A stretch of 64,000 bases of DNA from Sipunculus nudus (taxonomy: Eukaryota; Annelida; Sipuncula; Golfingiida; Sipunculidae), in assembly GCA_026874595.1 (NCBI GenBank), contig CM049320.1:54193070-54257069 (forward strand), written 5' to 3'. The position numbers were made by a program, and so were the translations under genes. The notes under the pieces were generated by a model. The model was not told the origin of the DNA. It worked only from the letters and a program-made list of their open reading frames with translations, and searched no databases. Shown here in pieces: positions 25,851 to 36,939 of this stretch (the first letter of the stretch is position 1; every line of letters starts with the position of its first letter).

Positions 25851-26230
25851 TGTGACCAAATTTCAGGTTACTGGGGAGAATTTTTTAGGAACTCTCAGGA
25901 TGTCAAGTTAGAAGATTCTCGGCCCAAAGGTTATGATTTGTGCCCTACTTTGGTATCAAATTTTCAATTATTCTGAGGCGTCCTTATATTTATAAGCCCC
26001 ATAACTAAAAAAATATGGGTACCAGACACACCTAAATACACGTTTCCAAGGAGATTTTCATAGACCTCCTTGGATTTAAGGTTAGAAGATTCCAGGTCAA
26101 ATGTTTATGATTTGTGCCCTGCTTGGGTATCAAATTTTTAATTATGATGGGGGTGCTTATGAGTCCAATAGCTCAGAGGATATGGGTAACAGTGACCTAA
26201 TTTCGAATCTGTTGAATAATAGAGAAATAA
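25850..26230 (+). repeat. Dispersed repeat, two degenerate sub-copies
   Basis: Blocks resembling TTCAGGTTACTGGGGAGA, GGATGTCAAGTTAGAAGATT and TTATGATTTGTGCCCT appear twice in about 200 bp and recur near 26740, 28840-29260 and 33900-34200. It behaves like an old interspersed repeat; no coding capacity seen. Confidence 0.6.
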
Positions 26231-26540
26231 GATTTCATGAGCACTTTTATATATAAAAACTCAGAAAATGGAATAATCGAAGGAACATGAACAGCATTTA
26301 GCCCGGACCAGCCCCTACCCTCAATTTGAAATTTCTGTGACCCAACCTGCGAAATAATAAAATCAAGACTTCTGTTTATAATGTGCAACAAGCCTCAGAA
26401 ATTATATAAATCATTTTTAGTTATTCTTCAGGCTATATCTTGATAAGACTTACAATCCGATCTGTATACTGAGTATTCTTTTTCATTTGAATTAAGTTAA
26501 GAGTTTACAATTCTTGCATTACCTTATAACAATATTAAGG

Positions 26541-26720
26541 TTTGTAATCGTGGCTGTAATCATCTTTACTTTTCTTTACTTTTTGCAGTAATCATAAAGT
26601 AATCGTTATCGTAATCGATTACATGAATTCATGTTGGTAATCGTAATTGTAATCGTAATCATTTACATTCAGAGTAATCGTTATCATAATCGATTACATA
26701 TATCAAGTAATCCCCCAATG
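26541..26720. repeat. GTAATC-rich degenerate simple repeat with TAATCGATTA palindromes
   Basis: About 180 bp dominated by GTAATC and its complement, including two AATCGATTACAT palindromic cores. It could be the end of an unrecognised element or a decayed minisatellite. Confidence 0.6.
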
Positions 26721-26734
26721 TTTGCTATGAACTA

Positions 26735-26800
26735 ACTTCAGGTTTCCAAGGAGATTTGCATTAGACCTCCCTGGATGTATAGTTAGAAAAAAAAGTCTAA
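26735..26800 (+). repeat. Left part of dispersed repeat split by the 26801-28836 element
   Basis: TTCAGGTTTCCAAGGAGATT and the following CCTCCCTGGATGTA match the 25850 and 33900 copies. The match resumes at 28840 with GTTACAGTTTGTGCCC, so the intervening DNA is an insertion. Confidence 0.65.
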
Positions 26801-28836
26801 AGGTGTGAACCCACCAAAGCCGACACGCGTCCCGACACGTCTCTCGACAACTTTACGACACAGATGACGTCCAGTGTGTCGCGACGTCCGCCTGTGCCGT
26901 GGCAGTGGACCAGCTTACACGACACATCTTGGAGAAGCACACGACACAAGAAGCGTGTCGGCTTTGCATCGCGGGCATTGCGACACGATCGAACACTTTC
27001 GATTTGTTGTGCGATGAAAACGCGTGTCGGGTTACGTAGGTTTTTCTCGACACAACTCGACAGGATCGTGCAGTGGAACTGGACGTGCGACGCACTTTTC
27101 ACGGCACATACCGACACGCAGCACTACGTGGAGTGAGTGGGTCAATGTCAGGGTCACTTCCAGCCAATCAGGAGACAATTTTATGTTGTCGTGCATCGGT
27201 CCTGCCTAGGACTGGGTATCGGTCTGCCTATTAAGGTACAATACGTATTGCGATACACTCAATTCAATATCCGATATGTATTGAGGATACGCTCCATTTT
27301 CTTTGTTTATCATTTCTGCATAAAGGTTCTGAATATATACTTTTTTTATTTTTTAATAAACAGCATATTCACTATATTCTGCATTTATACTTGATATTGA
27401 ATAAATAAAAAACACCAAATCAGCTAATAAAAAAAAACTGATAAAAAAGCTTTATTTTATGTATCAGGTCCTTTAAAGCAGGTCCTTTAAAACAAAACAC
27501 AAACCTGAGCAAAACCGCAGGGGCTGCTCTTCCTCTTTAGGGTGGATATAATCTCATATCACGGGATGAGCCAAGTTAGTCGTTTGATAGAAGGGTTGAA
27601 ATACGTAATATGTGGAGTACAAACTTTTCCAGACCCGTTGCCTTAACCTCATTTACTGGATAGACTACTGAAAATTAAAACTACGATCTTGCTTAAGCCC
27701 TTTGCACTCCCCCTTTCCCACCATTAATTTATATTCGGTCTGTAAAATCTTACGCTTTTTCCATGTCATGATAGTATACAGTTGTTGAACCCCTCCCTCA
27801 AGGCATTGATCATTCAAAGAATATTAGTCAAACGGAGCTTTGGCCGGTATATAAGCACCTGGGGAAATTGTTGCGCTAACACTTGATTCAAGTAAAGGTA
27901 AAATGGTGAAATAAGAAACCCATATACATGCCCTACTGTGATCACAAAATTAAAAAATAAATTAATATTTAATTGAATGGTAGCAACATTTAATATAAAG
28001 TATCGATGTCATAGACGTCAGGAACGTCAGAAATAATGGGCCTCGTGGGGGGGGGGGGGGAGGGCGGGCGGCAACATGTCCCCCTCCCTTTTTAGAGAAA
28101 TGGACGAAGTATAACGGGGACAAAGTTTCATGTGTCCCCTTCTCTTTTTAAGGAAATAAAACGCGTATTTTTGTACTTAACGATTTCGAGATCATATTTT
28201 CAGTTTTTCTTGTTTTTAATATTTATATCTATTCTCTTTCAATTGTGCATCTCATAACAAGAAATTTAGGATATCGTAAATGTTCAAACAAATAATGAAA
28301 ACTAAGCAAAAATAACTTTTATTCTCAAATTATACATACCGTATTATGTGTTGGAAAATGATATTGAGAAAGTTTTTATATTCTGGCTGGTGGCTATACT
28401 GTCTTCATTATCATGATCGGGGCTTTTGCCCGAACTCTGGTGGATTGCCCCCCTCATATTTTTTAAAAAAAACAGGGCTCATGTGAGTATCGCCCAAACG
28501 CGCCCGATTGTCATCGGAGCCTTTGTCTTGTTTAAGTCTTAAAATTCAAAATATAAAATATAAAGTGGCTATAGCTTTATTGCTAAATACTTGCAACAGA
28601 TAATCTAAAAAGGTCAACTTCCGGCCAACACGCGATAATCTCCGTGTCATGAACACCAATGTGTGTCGCGGGTGTGTCGGTCAATTGGTTTGTTATTTTG
28701 GCTGCACGACACACTTCACAACACGCTAGGCGACGCAAACCGACACAACAAATGTCGGTGTGTGTCGCCTGATTTCTGTGTCGGCCTGCGTCGCGCTGTG
28801 TCGAGATGCGTGTCGGCCTTGGTGGGTTCACCCCTT
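26801..28836. mobile_element. 2.0-kb inverted-repeat DNA transposon, non-autonomous (PIF/Harbinger-like target site)
   Basis: The ends form an inverted repeat of about 38 bp: AGGTGTGAACCCACCAAAGC on the left, AGGGGTGAACCCACCAAGGC on the complementary right end. The 200-300 bp inside each end are packed with CGACAC/GTGTCG in opposite orientation, a subterminal repeat architecture. TAA flanks both ends, and the host dispersed repeat can be rejoined across it. A 3-bp TWA duplication is typical of PIF/Harbinger elements. No transposase frame is visible. Several short open frames at 26797-27394 and 28583-28831 are shadows of the CGACAC-rich ends. The interior includes a G-run at 28047-28060. Confidence 0.75.
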
Positions 28837-29270
28837 TAAAGTTACAGTTTGTGCCCTATTTACAGCCAGACGGCTTTATTTGAATGCGTAAAAATATAAA
28901 AAATACAGGTGTTGCCACTAGTCAGCAAGAACTGATGAAATTCTCCATGATAAATACGCATGCAACGAATCATGTCGATCAATGCATTAGTTATTTGGAT
29001 ACTTGAACTTTTGTATCAATTTTTTTATTATTCTAAGCGATATTTACTGGCCCCATATCTCGCAGGATATGGGTAAAGGAGACTTTATTTCTGGATTCCG
29101 AGAGGTTTTTCATGAATTTCTCTGGATGTCATGAAGATTCCAGGTCTAGGTGTTATGATTTGTGCCCTGTTAACGGACGGCCTGACTGACAGACGACCGA
29201 CAAAGAGTGATCGCTATAGCCGAGATGACTTCCAGTCAGCTGAGCGAAAACTATTCTTCATATGTCTTTA
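28837..29270 (+). repeat. Continuation of dispersed repeat, second copy adjoining
   Basis: Contains ATGCGTAAAAATATAAAAAA, a block near 28905-28950 (GCCACTAGTCAGCAAGAACT) and GATGACTTCCAGTCAGCTGA. All recur in the same order at 33740-34190, giving two direct copies about 4.9 kb apart. Confidence 0.65.
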
Positions 29271-30240
29271 CACCAATGACTTTAGAACACAAATAAAGTG
29301 CACGGGATGCCAGTTAGATTACTGTATAAATGCCTCTGCACTTATGTGAATGTTACATCTTATTCACGAAGGATTCATTTCGGAGAAGAAGATATCATTC
29401 TTAACAGACCGGCACCTTGACACCCTTACGAATATAAACCAAGTATAAAATTCCCTTATTAAATGCATTTTATTTATACTGTTTATAAGATGATATGATA
29501 GTCTTGATCAACAAGTATCATAATACTGAGCCTCAATTTGAGCAGTAGACTTCCCAGCTGATCCACCATCCACCAGCACAAAACAGGCAAATTGATTTGC
29601 CTGAAGAAATTAATGACCCACAAAATGTGTCAGCATATGTGTAATATTTTTGACCAAATAGGATTACTTGTCCGTGATATTTTAAAAGAAAATGTCATCT
29701 TTGGCAATCGCAACCCATAACTTCAATATTATGTACAAACCATGACTTTGCATTAACAAGTGTCTAAACATGAAGACAGTCCAAATAACATGATAATACC
29801 TGGAAGCTCAACCTATATCACGATGTGTGGTCTCTCGCTCAGGGATGGCGCGATGTTGCGTGTTGGTTACTTGTTATGATACACACCTTATTCAATTTTT
29901 TTTTCAAAATGCCTACTTATAGACATACATACATGTTTGTATACATACTTTTCTTCTTACTGGTATGCATCATATCGAGATTTTTGCTGTTACTCAACTT
30001 TGACAAATTGTCTGGTTAGTGAGAGTGAATGGAGTATATACACTCAGTATTTACAGCTAATAACAAATACAGTGGATTGGCATCTTAATATATCCTGAAA
30101 ATTTTCAATATATTTACACCTTATGATATCAGCATGTATATTGTTGAGATGTTTCAACAGGATGTATCGAAACAATGCAATATAGGAAGAGTTTGAGTCT
30201 ATTTGATCCCTTTAACGATTAACATTTTGGTTATTGCTGG
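29270..30240. other. No recognisable gene
   Basis: Mixed-composition sequence with only short random frames. A hydrophobic frame at 29825-30019 lacks any family signature. Confidence 0.5.
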
Positions 30241-30244
30241 CTGA

Positions 30245-30670
30245 ATTAACTGAAATTATTTGCGAATGCCGAATTTCCGAAATTCGTTTTTCCGAAAATA
30301 AAAATGGGGCACCGAAAATTTATTCTTGTTTCCGAAATATATTTCAAGTATGAATATACCTAAAATGAATATATGTAATTACCAGTCACAAGGCTTGCAG
30401 TCATGTGTTTAAGCCCGGTGGTGACCCTAATTAATAAGCTCTGGGCCGATGTTGTCGGCGGGGCACAGAAGTGAAAACTACAGCTAGCCCTGCAACCCTC
30501 GGCTCCTTGCACCCCTAGCACGCGACTGAGCAGTTTATTTAAGAACACTTGTGTTTTATCAGCCACATCGCGTTAATCATTAACTGTCGTAGGAACTGTC
30601 GCATTTCCGTATGTTCGTATTTACGAACACAAAGCTTGTCCCCCGACGCTTTCGGAAAAACGGCGCTCTA

Positions 30671-30673
<3 letters not shown>
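30245..30673 (-). mobile_element. Pogo-like MITE, short copy, inserted next to (TA)n
   Basis: Reverse-complement relative of the 35071-35981 element. The right end reads GGCGCTCTACTG, complement CAGTAGAGCGCC. Both sub-ends match in order: GTCCCCCGACG here, CGTCGGGGGACAAGC there. The left end (GAATGCCGAATTTCCGAAAT) has lost its terminal bases. At about 430 bp it lacks about half of the longer copy. CAGT termini beside TA suit the Tc1/mariner-pogo group. Confidence 0.7.

Positions 30674-30733
<60 letters not shown>
30674..30733. repeat. (TA)n microsatellite
   Basis: Thirty TA dinucleotides directly abutting the CAGT end of the MITE, consistent with TA target use. Confidence 0.95.
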
Positions 30734-30735
<2 letters not shown>

Positions 30736-31082
30736 TTTATAAAAGACATCAGTGCGTTACTGCCACAACCCGAAAATTTTGTGCACACTACATAGCACTC
30801 ATCAGTTGATTGAGTTATTTTCTTTTTCGTGTGCGTGTGTGAAATTATTTACGTTTAACTAGGTTTTTGCTATAGAATGCCTGCATGTGTTAAGGTATTC
30901 GTTTCGTTTAATAAGCAGTGTCGTCTTTTTGTACGTCATGATTAGTAGCTCGTCCTGTTCGCATAGGGTACATCTTTTAACCATTTTTTTCTCAGCTGGA
31001 TTAGCGATAATGGGCCATGTTATACTGTGGTAAATGCCTTCTCTCTACTTTTATGTAACGAGCATTTTGATCCTGGAATGGC

Positions 31083-31085
<3 letters not shown>

Positions 31086-31139
<54 letters not shown>
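31086..31139. repeat. (TA)n microsatellite
   Basis: Uninterrupted AT dinucleotides; no inverted-repeat end is seen at either side. Confidence 0.95.
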
Positions 31140-31141
<2 letters not shown>

Positions 31142-32530
31142 TGTTGTTAATTGGTAGGATTTTGGAGGTAGTTCATAACTTTAGGTAAATTATAATTTTT
31201 GATAGCCTTTTATTATCGTTCTATTAATTTTCTGAATTCTTTCTTTACACACATTACCAGTGTCAATGCTCATTTCCATATAACAGCGGCATCATGATAT
31301 TATTAACAAAGCATTTCTTTTATTGCATCATGACCTTGATGAAAGCCTCAAGATGGAATATTTAACAAGCAGCTAATAATTTGAAACATCTTATCAAAAT
31401 TCATATATTCTAACATTTGACAGGCGAAAGAATAATTATTTAATCAAATCTTAGCTACTTTAGATATTACATATTTATACAACATTTACGAATATAACTG
31501 ACTTGCTTACTTTGCTTGAGACAAAACGATAACATCTTCCTATATAAGACTATGTACGATGTTTGAACGGTGAAATACGTTGCTTAACAAAGTCTAGTAG
31601 AAAATAAATACCAATCTGCAAGTTTATTACACACCATGCTTCTTAAAGCAATCAAGATGCATGATCTTAAATGGAATCCGATATACCTACAATGATGAAG
31701 TTACAATGAAAATATACTTCCAATATCAGGCTGTTACATAGTACCTGCACATCTTCGAAATTTTTATCTCTCAAAATTCAACACGCGTGAACATAATAAC
31801 TACACTCCTTGCCCGAATTTATGCTTAAATTTGAATGTTTCTACCTTGCTTTCCATTCCCCTGGTACATCATGAAACAGAAAGCTTTACTTAAGACATTT
31901 TCGACAGGAAAACACTATGATCTGGTTTCTCTGCCTAGTTCTGGTACCAGTGTTAACAAAAGGTTAATAGAGAGAAAATAATTCTATGCATTTGTTTTAA
32001 TCTTCGTTCTTAGATTAAAATGTAGCTGTGCCTAATCTAAACCTACTATACAATTAAAAAGTCATTTTAATTTCTCCCCAGACACCTTATCCTAAATAAT
32101 ATCTTTGAACATCAATTTGCAAAACTGTTATTGATAAAGGATTGTTTATTTCGAGAAATGCTGCCCTCCAATATTATTTTGATGTTCCAGTACTGACCGT
32201 CATATTAACATATTATTTTAGTAATTCGTGAGAGTATTAGAATTGGATATTGGTAACTTACCATAAATGTATGAATCTACGTGCAATATACGTTACCCTT
32301 ATATCTGAACACTTTGTACATTTTAAGGTTTTTTTTCTTAAACCATAACCCTTTCCGTTGTCCCATTCCTTTTAACTCTGTATAACAACAGATCCTCGAA
32401 TTTCCGTATTTCTTTTATTTATTTTGATTTTGCAAAATTCAAAATAAAAAAAAATCATTTAACTCTCTTTATCAAAAAGTAGCAATACGGCATTCTTAAA
32501 ATATACATTAATTACAGAATAAATAATTAT
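31140..32530. other. No recognisable gene
   Basis: AT-rich, no open frame of note, no repeat recognised by eye. Confidence 0.5.
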
Positions 32531-33096
32531 GCCCCCCCCCCCCCCCATCCAGGGGATACATTTTAGTGCCCTCGTCGTCTGTCGTCAATCTTGAACGAGT
32601 TCGAAAAAGTCTTCAAGGTCAAACCTGCTGAAATATTAATTCTTTGTAGGATATCTTGTGAACGGGACAACTTTTGAAGGGCTGCATATTTTCCTGGAAA
32701 TCTGACACACTTATCGTTCCTACCAGGATCTTAGAAAAGGTTTAATCCGAGTGACCTTGACCGTCATCTTCAAGGTCAAATCTGCATAAATTAAAAATTA
32801 TTGTGAAGCCCAAAACATTTGAAGTGTTTTCTCATTCTGTCCTCAAATTTGGTACACCGATTGTTCCTACAAAGTTCTCACATGAAATCAAGGTCAAATC
32901 AGCATAATTTAATCATCGTCTTGTGAACGCGATAACTTTTGAAGGGTTGGCTATTTTCCTCCCAAATTTGAAACACTGATTGTTTCTGCCAAAATCTTGG
33001 ATCAGTTTGAAACCTGGTGACCTTGACAGGGTCAGATCTCTTTTCTTGTCCTTATTGATATAACCTATATGCAAACGGGGTGGGGGGGGGGGGGGA
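32531..33096. repeat. Degenerate tandem repeat bounded by a C-run and a G-run
   Basis: Begins with a C-run (32532-32546) and ends with a G-run (33077-33095). Between them three diverged copies of about 120-150 bp repeat TCTTGTGAACGSGA, AACTTTTGAAGGG, TTGTTYCTRCCA and CCTTGA.RGTCA. The opposed C and G runs could be homopolymer inverted ends of one element. Confidence 0.6.
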
Positions 33097-33730
33097 GACA
33101 TCTGTTATTGCAAGTGCGAAAACTTACGATTTTAGTTTTATATTACAATGATTGTCAGGAGTTCGTTATTATATTTTTAAGGCAGTCGTTATGTAACCTA
33201 TTTAATTATAGGACTCCTTTAGAAAAGAATTAGTCCCTTGTGATCACATTCTTTGGATTTTGTATTTTTATGATGAGTATATCTTGTTTTATTTATATTA
33301 AATTGAACACTTGCTGGCATTTACATACTGGGAGGTAATTCAAACAATGAATACATTTACATTTAAAGTTGAAGTTCTATATCCATAAAGCAGGATAGCA
33401 TGTCTATCTGGGTATGCAAGGGAAATCCCAGAGTATACAGAGTGGAAAAATTAACACCCTGCTGGGCCATAAAGAGAAGGTATAGTGTTTAAGAAAGGAA
33501 TCGAAATGGACTGTTTCCACCTGTTTGCGTTTAATTGCTTTGGAGATTATTTTGATTCCATTTGCGCCTGGTAAATAGTGAAATGGTTTGCAATTCCGCA
33601 TGGCGACATACGGGCAATCGTCATTCAATGTTGGCAAAGACTCTATGGTATTAACATGTGCACAATTTTACTCTTTACTTTTAGAATTTATTGCAATAGG
33701 ATGACATCTATCAGTGGAAACTTAACCGCC
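33097..33730. other. No recognisable gene
   Basis: Open frames on both strands at 33404-33760 are short, overlapping and without a family signature. Confidence 0.45.
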
Positions 33731-34200
33731 GTCAAGCTGTCCAAATGCGTAAAAATTTGAAAAACAAAGTTAGCGCCACCAGTCTACAGGAACTGATAAA
33801 ACACATCATTATGCAAAGAATTATGGCGATGAATGGGTTTGCTATGCAGATACTGGAGTTTTTGTATCAAATTTTAAATTATTCATTGGGGACTTACGAG
33901 GCCCAGTAGCTCAACGGATATCGGTAACAGAGATCAATTTTAGGTTTTCAGGGAGATGATATGCATGCAAAAATTCATGGCGGTTAATGCATTAATTATT
34001 CAGATACCGCAGCTTTTGTATCAATTTTTTTATTATTCTTGGGGGTAGTTACGAGGCCTCATAGCTTTGAAGACATGGGTAACAGAGAACGAATTTTAGG
34101 TTTCCAAGGAGATTTTTTTATCTCCCTGGATGTCATGTGTGAAGTTTCAGGTCCAGCGGTTACGATTCGATGACTTTCAGTCAGCTAAGCTAAAAATAAC
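33731..34200 (+). repeat. Dispersed repeat, second direct copy
   Basis: Matches 28865-29230 block by block, with an internally repeated sub-block (GGTAACAGAG near 33925 and 34080). Ends at GATGACTTTCAGTCAGCTAA. Confidence 0.65.
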
Positions 34201-35019
34201 TTGTCTTTAATGCAGAAGGATGCAAGGTCGCTCACTTAAACAGTCCCTTTTCATAGTGGGGCCTTGCTCCAAGGGGACTTGCAAAGGCGCGAGAATGTGA
34301 GAATCTCAGGTGAGGAGAAATGAGATTTTAAACGCCAGCCTCCAATTGAACTCTCCTTATATACGGTTACTCTCACGTACGTGGTTCCGTCGCGAATGGG
34401 TACGGATTTTATTGATTGGTGTTATAATCCAACAATAGTGGTACGCAGGGTTGAGTACCCTCATGGACACCGATATAATCGTATGTTACCAGCCTGTCGC
34501 AAAAACGACCATTATATACTTATTCATATTTCTTAGTTAGGGAATATTAATTAGAGAAAATATTTTTGTTTTGTTTTAATAAACACTTATATGTCTAAAA
34601 AAGAGATAGGTTCGGTTAAAACTGATAAAAAAAATATCTAAAATGTTTGACAAATTAAGAAAAAGAACACTCTTATGGCAATAGTTCAAAATTGTCTTAC
34701 ATTCATGTAATTCCGGTTTCAGCACAAAACAAGGTAATTTGCCTAACACATTCAGATGCTTTTCTAACAAATGTCAATTTTAATCATCAGGCCGCATCAT
34801 AATTAAAAATGTTTATATATTTATTTATTGAATTAGTCAGTTGGTAACATGGGGAAACAGATCAAAGGATCCCCGGCAGATCGAAGGATCGCATTCGTAC
34901 ACATATTTCCGTTTGTTTATGAGCTGAGACATTAAGGTACTAACCTTTTCTCCATCGTGGATCTGAACATGTGGATTTGCACAAAAGACAATCATTATAC
35001 CCAATTGCCAACTATTCAA

Positions 35020-35020
<1 letters not shown>
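34201..35020. other. No recognisable gene
   Basis: Only short frames; nothing identified. Confidence 0.45.

Positions 35021-35070
<50 letters not shown>
35021..35070. repeat. (TA)n microsatellite, left target flank
   Basis: Twenty-five TA dinucleotides ending exactly where the CAGT terminus of the next element begins. Confidence 0.95.
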
Positions 35071-35073
<3 letters not shown>

Positions 35074-35981
35074 TAAAGCGCCGTTTTTTCGAAGACGTCG
35101 GGGGACAAGCTTTTCTTTCGGAAAAAAAGAAGTTTTGGAAATTTGGTCGGGGTTCTATGGCCAATATTGTACGAAAGTTAATTATTAACTTAACGCTTTA
35201 TTACTGAGGGAACACTGTGTTTCTTTTTGACCCGCATAATTTACGACCAGAACTTGTTGAACCAAAAAATGTTGGAATTATTTCAGAGTTTGATAGGCAA
35301 AACCGAATTCAAATTGTTTTGAGGATATTTGTGTGGCATTTAAAAAAAAATAAAGAGAGGGAAAGGTCAATTGACAACGCCGTTATTGTAGCGAGGTTTG
35401 TTTCTTTAACAGCCCGTAGGCGGCGCTATTGCGGCACACGCAAAACGCAGTCCATTTTCTTTTCTTTGACTCCATATCTTTGGCAAGTGACAGCAAGATG
35501 AACTGCCTTTATGGCCTAGCATTTTAGCCTACTCAGCACAAGCGTTGTGCGAATGTCACCTCTCCAATACTCTTGCGTGTAAACTGCTAAGTTGTTTGGC
35601 CTGACATCCCAGGAAAAGCCGACGAACTATGTTTGATTGAGTACAAACGAGTTATAGTTGATCATACACAGGTGCTTTTGGATAAACTGCTCACCTGCTT
35701 ACTAGAAGTATTCAAAGCCTGGTGTTGCGTGACTAGCTGTAGTTATCACACCTTTGCCCCGGCGACAGGATCAGCCCAGAATTAATTAATTAGGGTCACT
35801 ACTTAGCTTAACCACCTGACTGGAGGACTTGGTGACTCGTAATTACAAAAAAAATTTGAGGTGTTTACATGCTTAAGAAAATATTGCGGAAATACAAATA
35901 AATTTTCGGTTCCCCGTTTTAATTTTCGAAAAAACAACGAATTTTCGGAAATTTGGCATTCGGAAATACGGCGCTCTACTG
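35071..35981 (+). mobile_element. Pogo-like (Tc1/mariner group) inverted-repeat element, 911 bp
   Basis: Starts CAGTAAAGCGCCGTTTTTTC and ends with the complement of CAGTAGAGCGCCGTATTTCC. Both ends abut (TA)n tracts, so the target was TA. A 94-residue open frame at 35217-35501 (Arg/Lys-rich, containing VARFVSLTARRRRYC) matches no family I recognise and lacks a DDE signature, so mobility must have depended on another element. Confidence 0.8.
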
Positions 35982-35984
35982 TAT

Positions 35985-36049
<65 letters not shown>
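35982..36049. repeat. (TA)n microsatellite, right target flank
   Basis: TA dinucleotides with two interruptions (TAAATA near 35996 and a later TTAA), continuing the tract on the other side of the MITE. Confidence 0.9.
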
Positions 36050-36051
<2 letters not shown>

Positions 36052-36065
36052 TATATGTATAGATA

Positions 36066-36480
36066 TAGTGAAACCTCGTCTGGGGACCGTCCAACTATCA
36101 CGACCAACACGCTAAGGCGACCGTTTCTTGTCCTGGACCAGTAAACACATGGATGGACCGGCAGGTGTCCTTTGGTTCCAAATTGGGGAGGAATTTGAGG
36201 ACCTGTAGGTCTGCGGTACAACCGTCAATTCATATTCCAGTTAGATGAATCGATTAAATGATGTCTTGTTATCTAATCATCGGAGCCGAGTCCTTGAGGC
36301 TCAAACTTATTTATTATTTACGTTGTGTTAGAGAATAAGGCACTTGCTTTGATGTGCGGGGTTCTCACGAGGAGTTGTTTAGCTTAAAGGCCGAAGAAAG
36401 GAACACTAAAGGGGTGGTAAGGGGACGTATATGATGGCATTGTCAGGAAATTAGTCCTTCAGGCTTTGGACTATATTCCT
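36066..36480 (+). other. Possible end of another DNA transposon
   Basis: AGTGAAACCTCGTCTGGGGA follows the TA tract and resembles CAGTGRAACCTCG ends seen in pogo/Tc1-like elements. No matching inverted end was found nearby. Confidence 0.25.
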
Positions 36481-36678
36481 CGAGAATTGGCTGTCAGTCT
36501 GAAACATAAATAAAACCCAAATACCAAATGCTACAAATGCTGTACGCAGAGGTGCTTTCTTTTTCACAATATGTTCACTGGAATGTTTGTGTATTGACCA
36601 CTTTTCTTTGCAAATGTTAATAGAACTTTATATCAAGTTATACGGTAAAAGACCCATATTTCGGTTGCAAGCACTTTA

Positions 36679-36939
36679 TTATATTTTTTCTAAATGAATT
36701 ATTAATTCCTGATATATCCCTACGTCTAACCAGATTTGTATTGTTAACACACATGCTTCTCCCATGAAGATTTGGAACTTGTCCTCATGATAATTGGTGT
36801 TACAAACTCCCTTTACCTCTCCATCCAGGAATCCCTTGATGTTCTGAAGGCGTTCCCCTTTTGTTACCTTAAGCTTCTTCAAACCCTCGATTGTTGCAAC
36901 AACATTTACATCAATAAAGCTAAAGTCGATGTTTTGTTT
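36679..36939 (-). CDS. Exon-like 86-residue frame, possibly hAT-transposase-derived
   Basis: The frame opens directly after a strong acceptor (TTTTATTCTTTCAG) and runs 86 codons to TAA: KQNIDFSFIDVNVVATIEGL, then KKLKVTKGERLQNIKGFLDG and so on. The pattern V-ATIEGLKKLK-GERL-FLDG followed by Cys and hydrophobic residues recalls the middle of KIAA1586/ZNF862-like hAT-derived proteins, but from memory only. A donor-like CTG/GTTAGA occurs inside near 36722. It could be a remnant of the element that left the frames at 37518 and 38386, or a real exon of an unknown gene. Confidence 0.35.
   Translation of the reverse strand, partial: KQNIDFSFIDVNVVATIEGLKKLKVTKGERLQNIKGFLDGEVKGVCNTNYHEDKFQIFMGEACVLTIQIWLDVGIYQELIIHLEKI

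Noticed and set aside
26797-27209. Overlapping frames of 61-106 residues on both strands
   Set aside because: All are produced by the GC-rich CGACAC repeats in the transposon end, which lack stop codons in several frames.
30549-36094. Frames ending or passing through runs of Ile-Tyr
   Set aside because: These are translations of (TA)n microsatellites.
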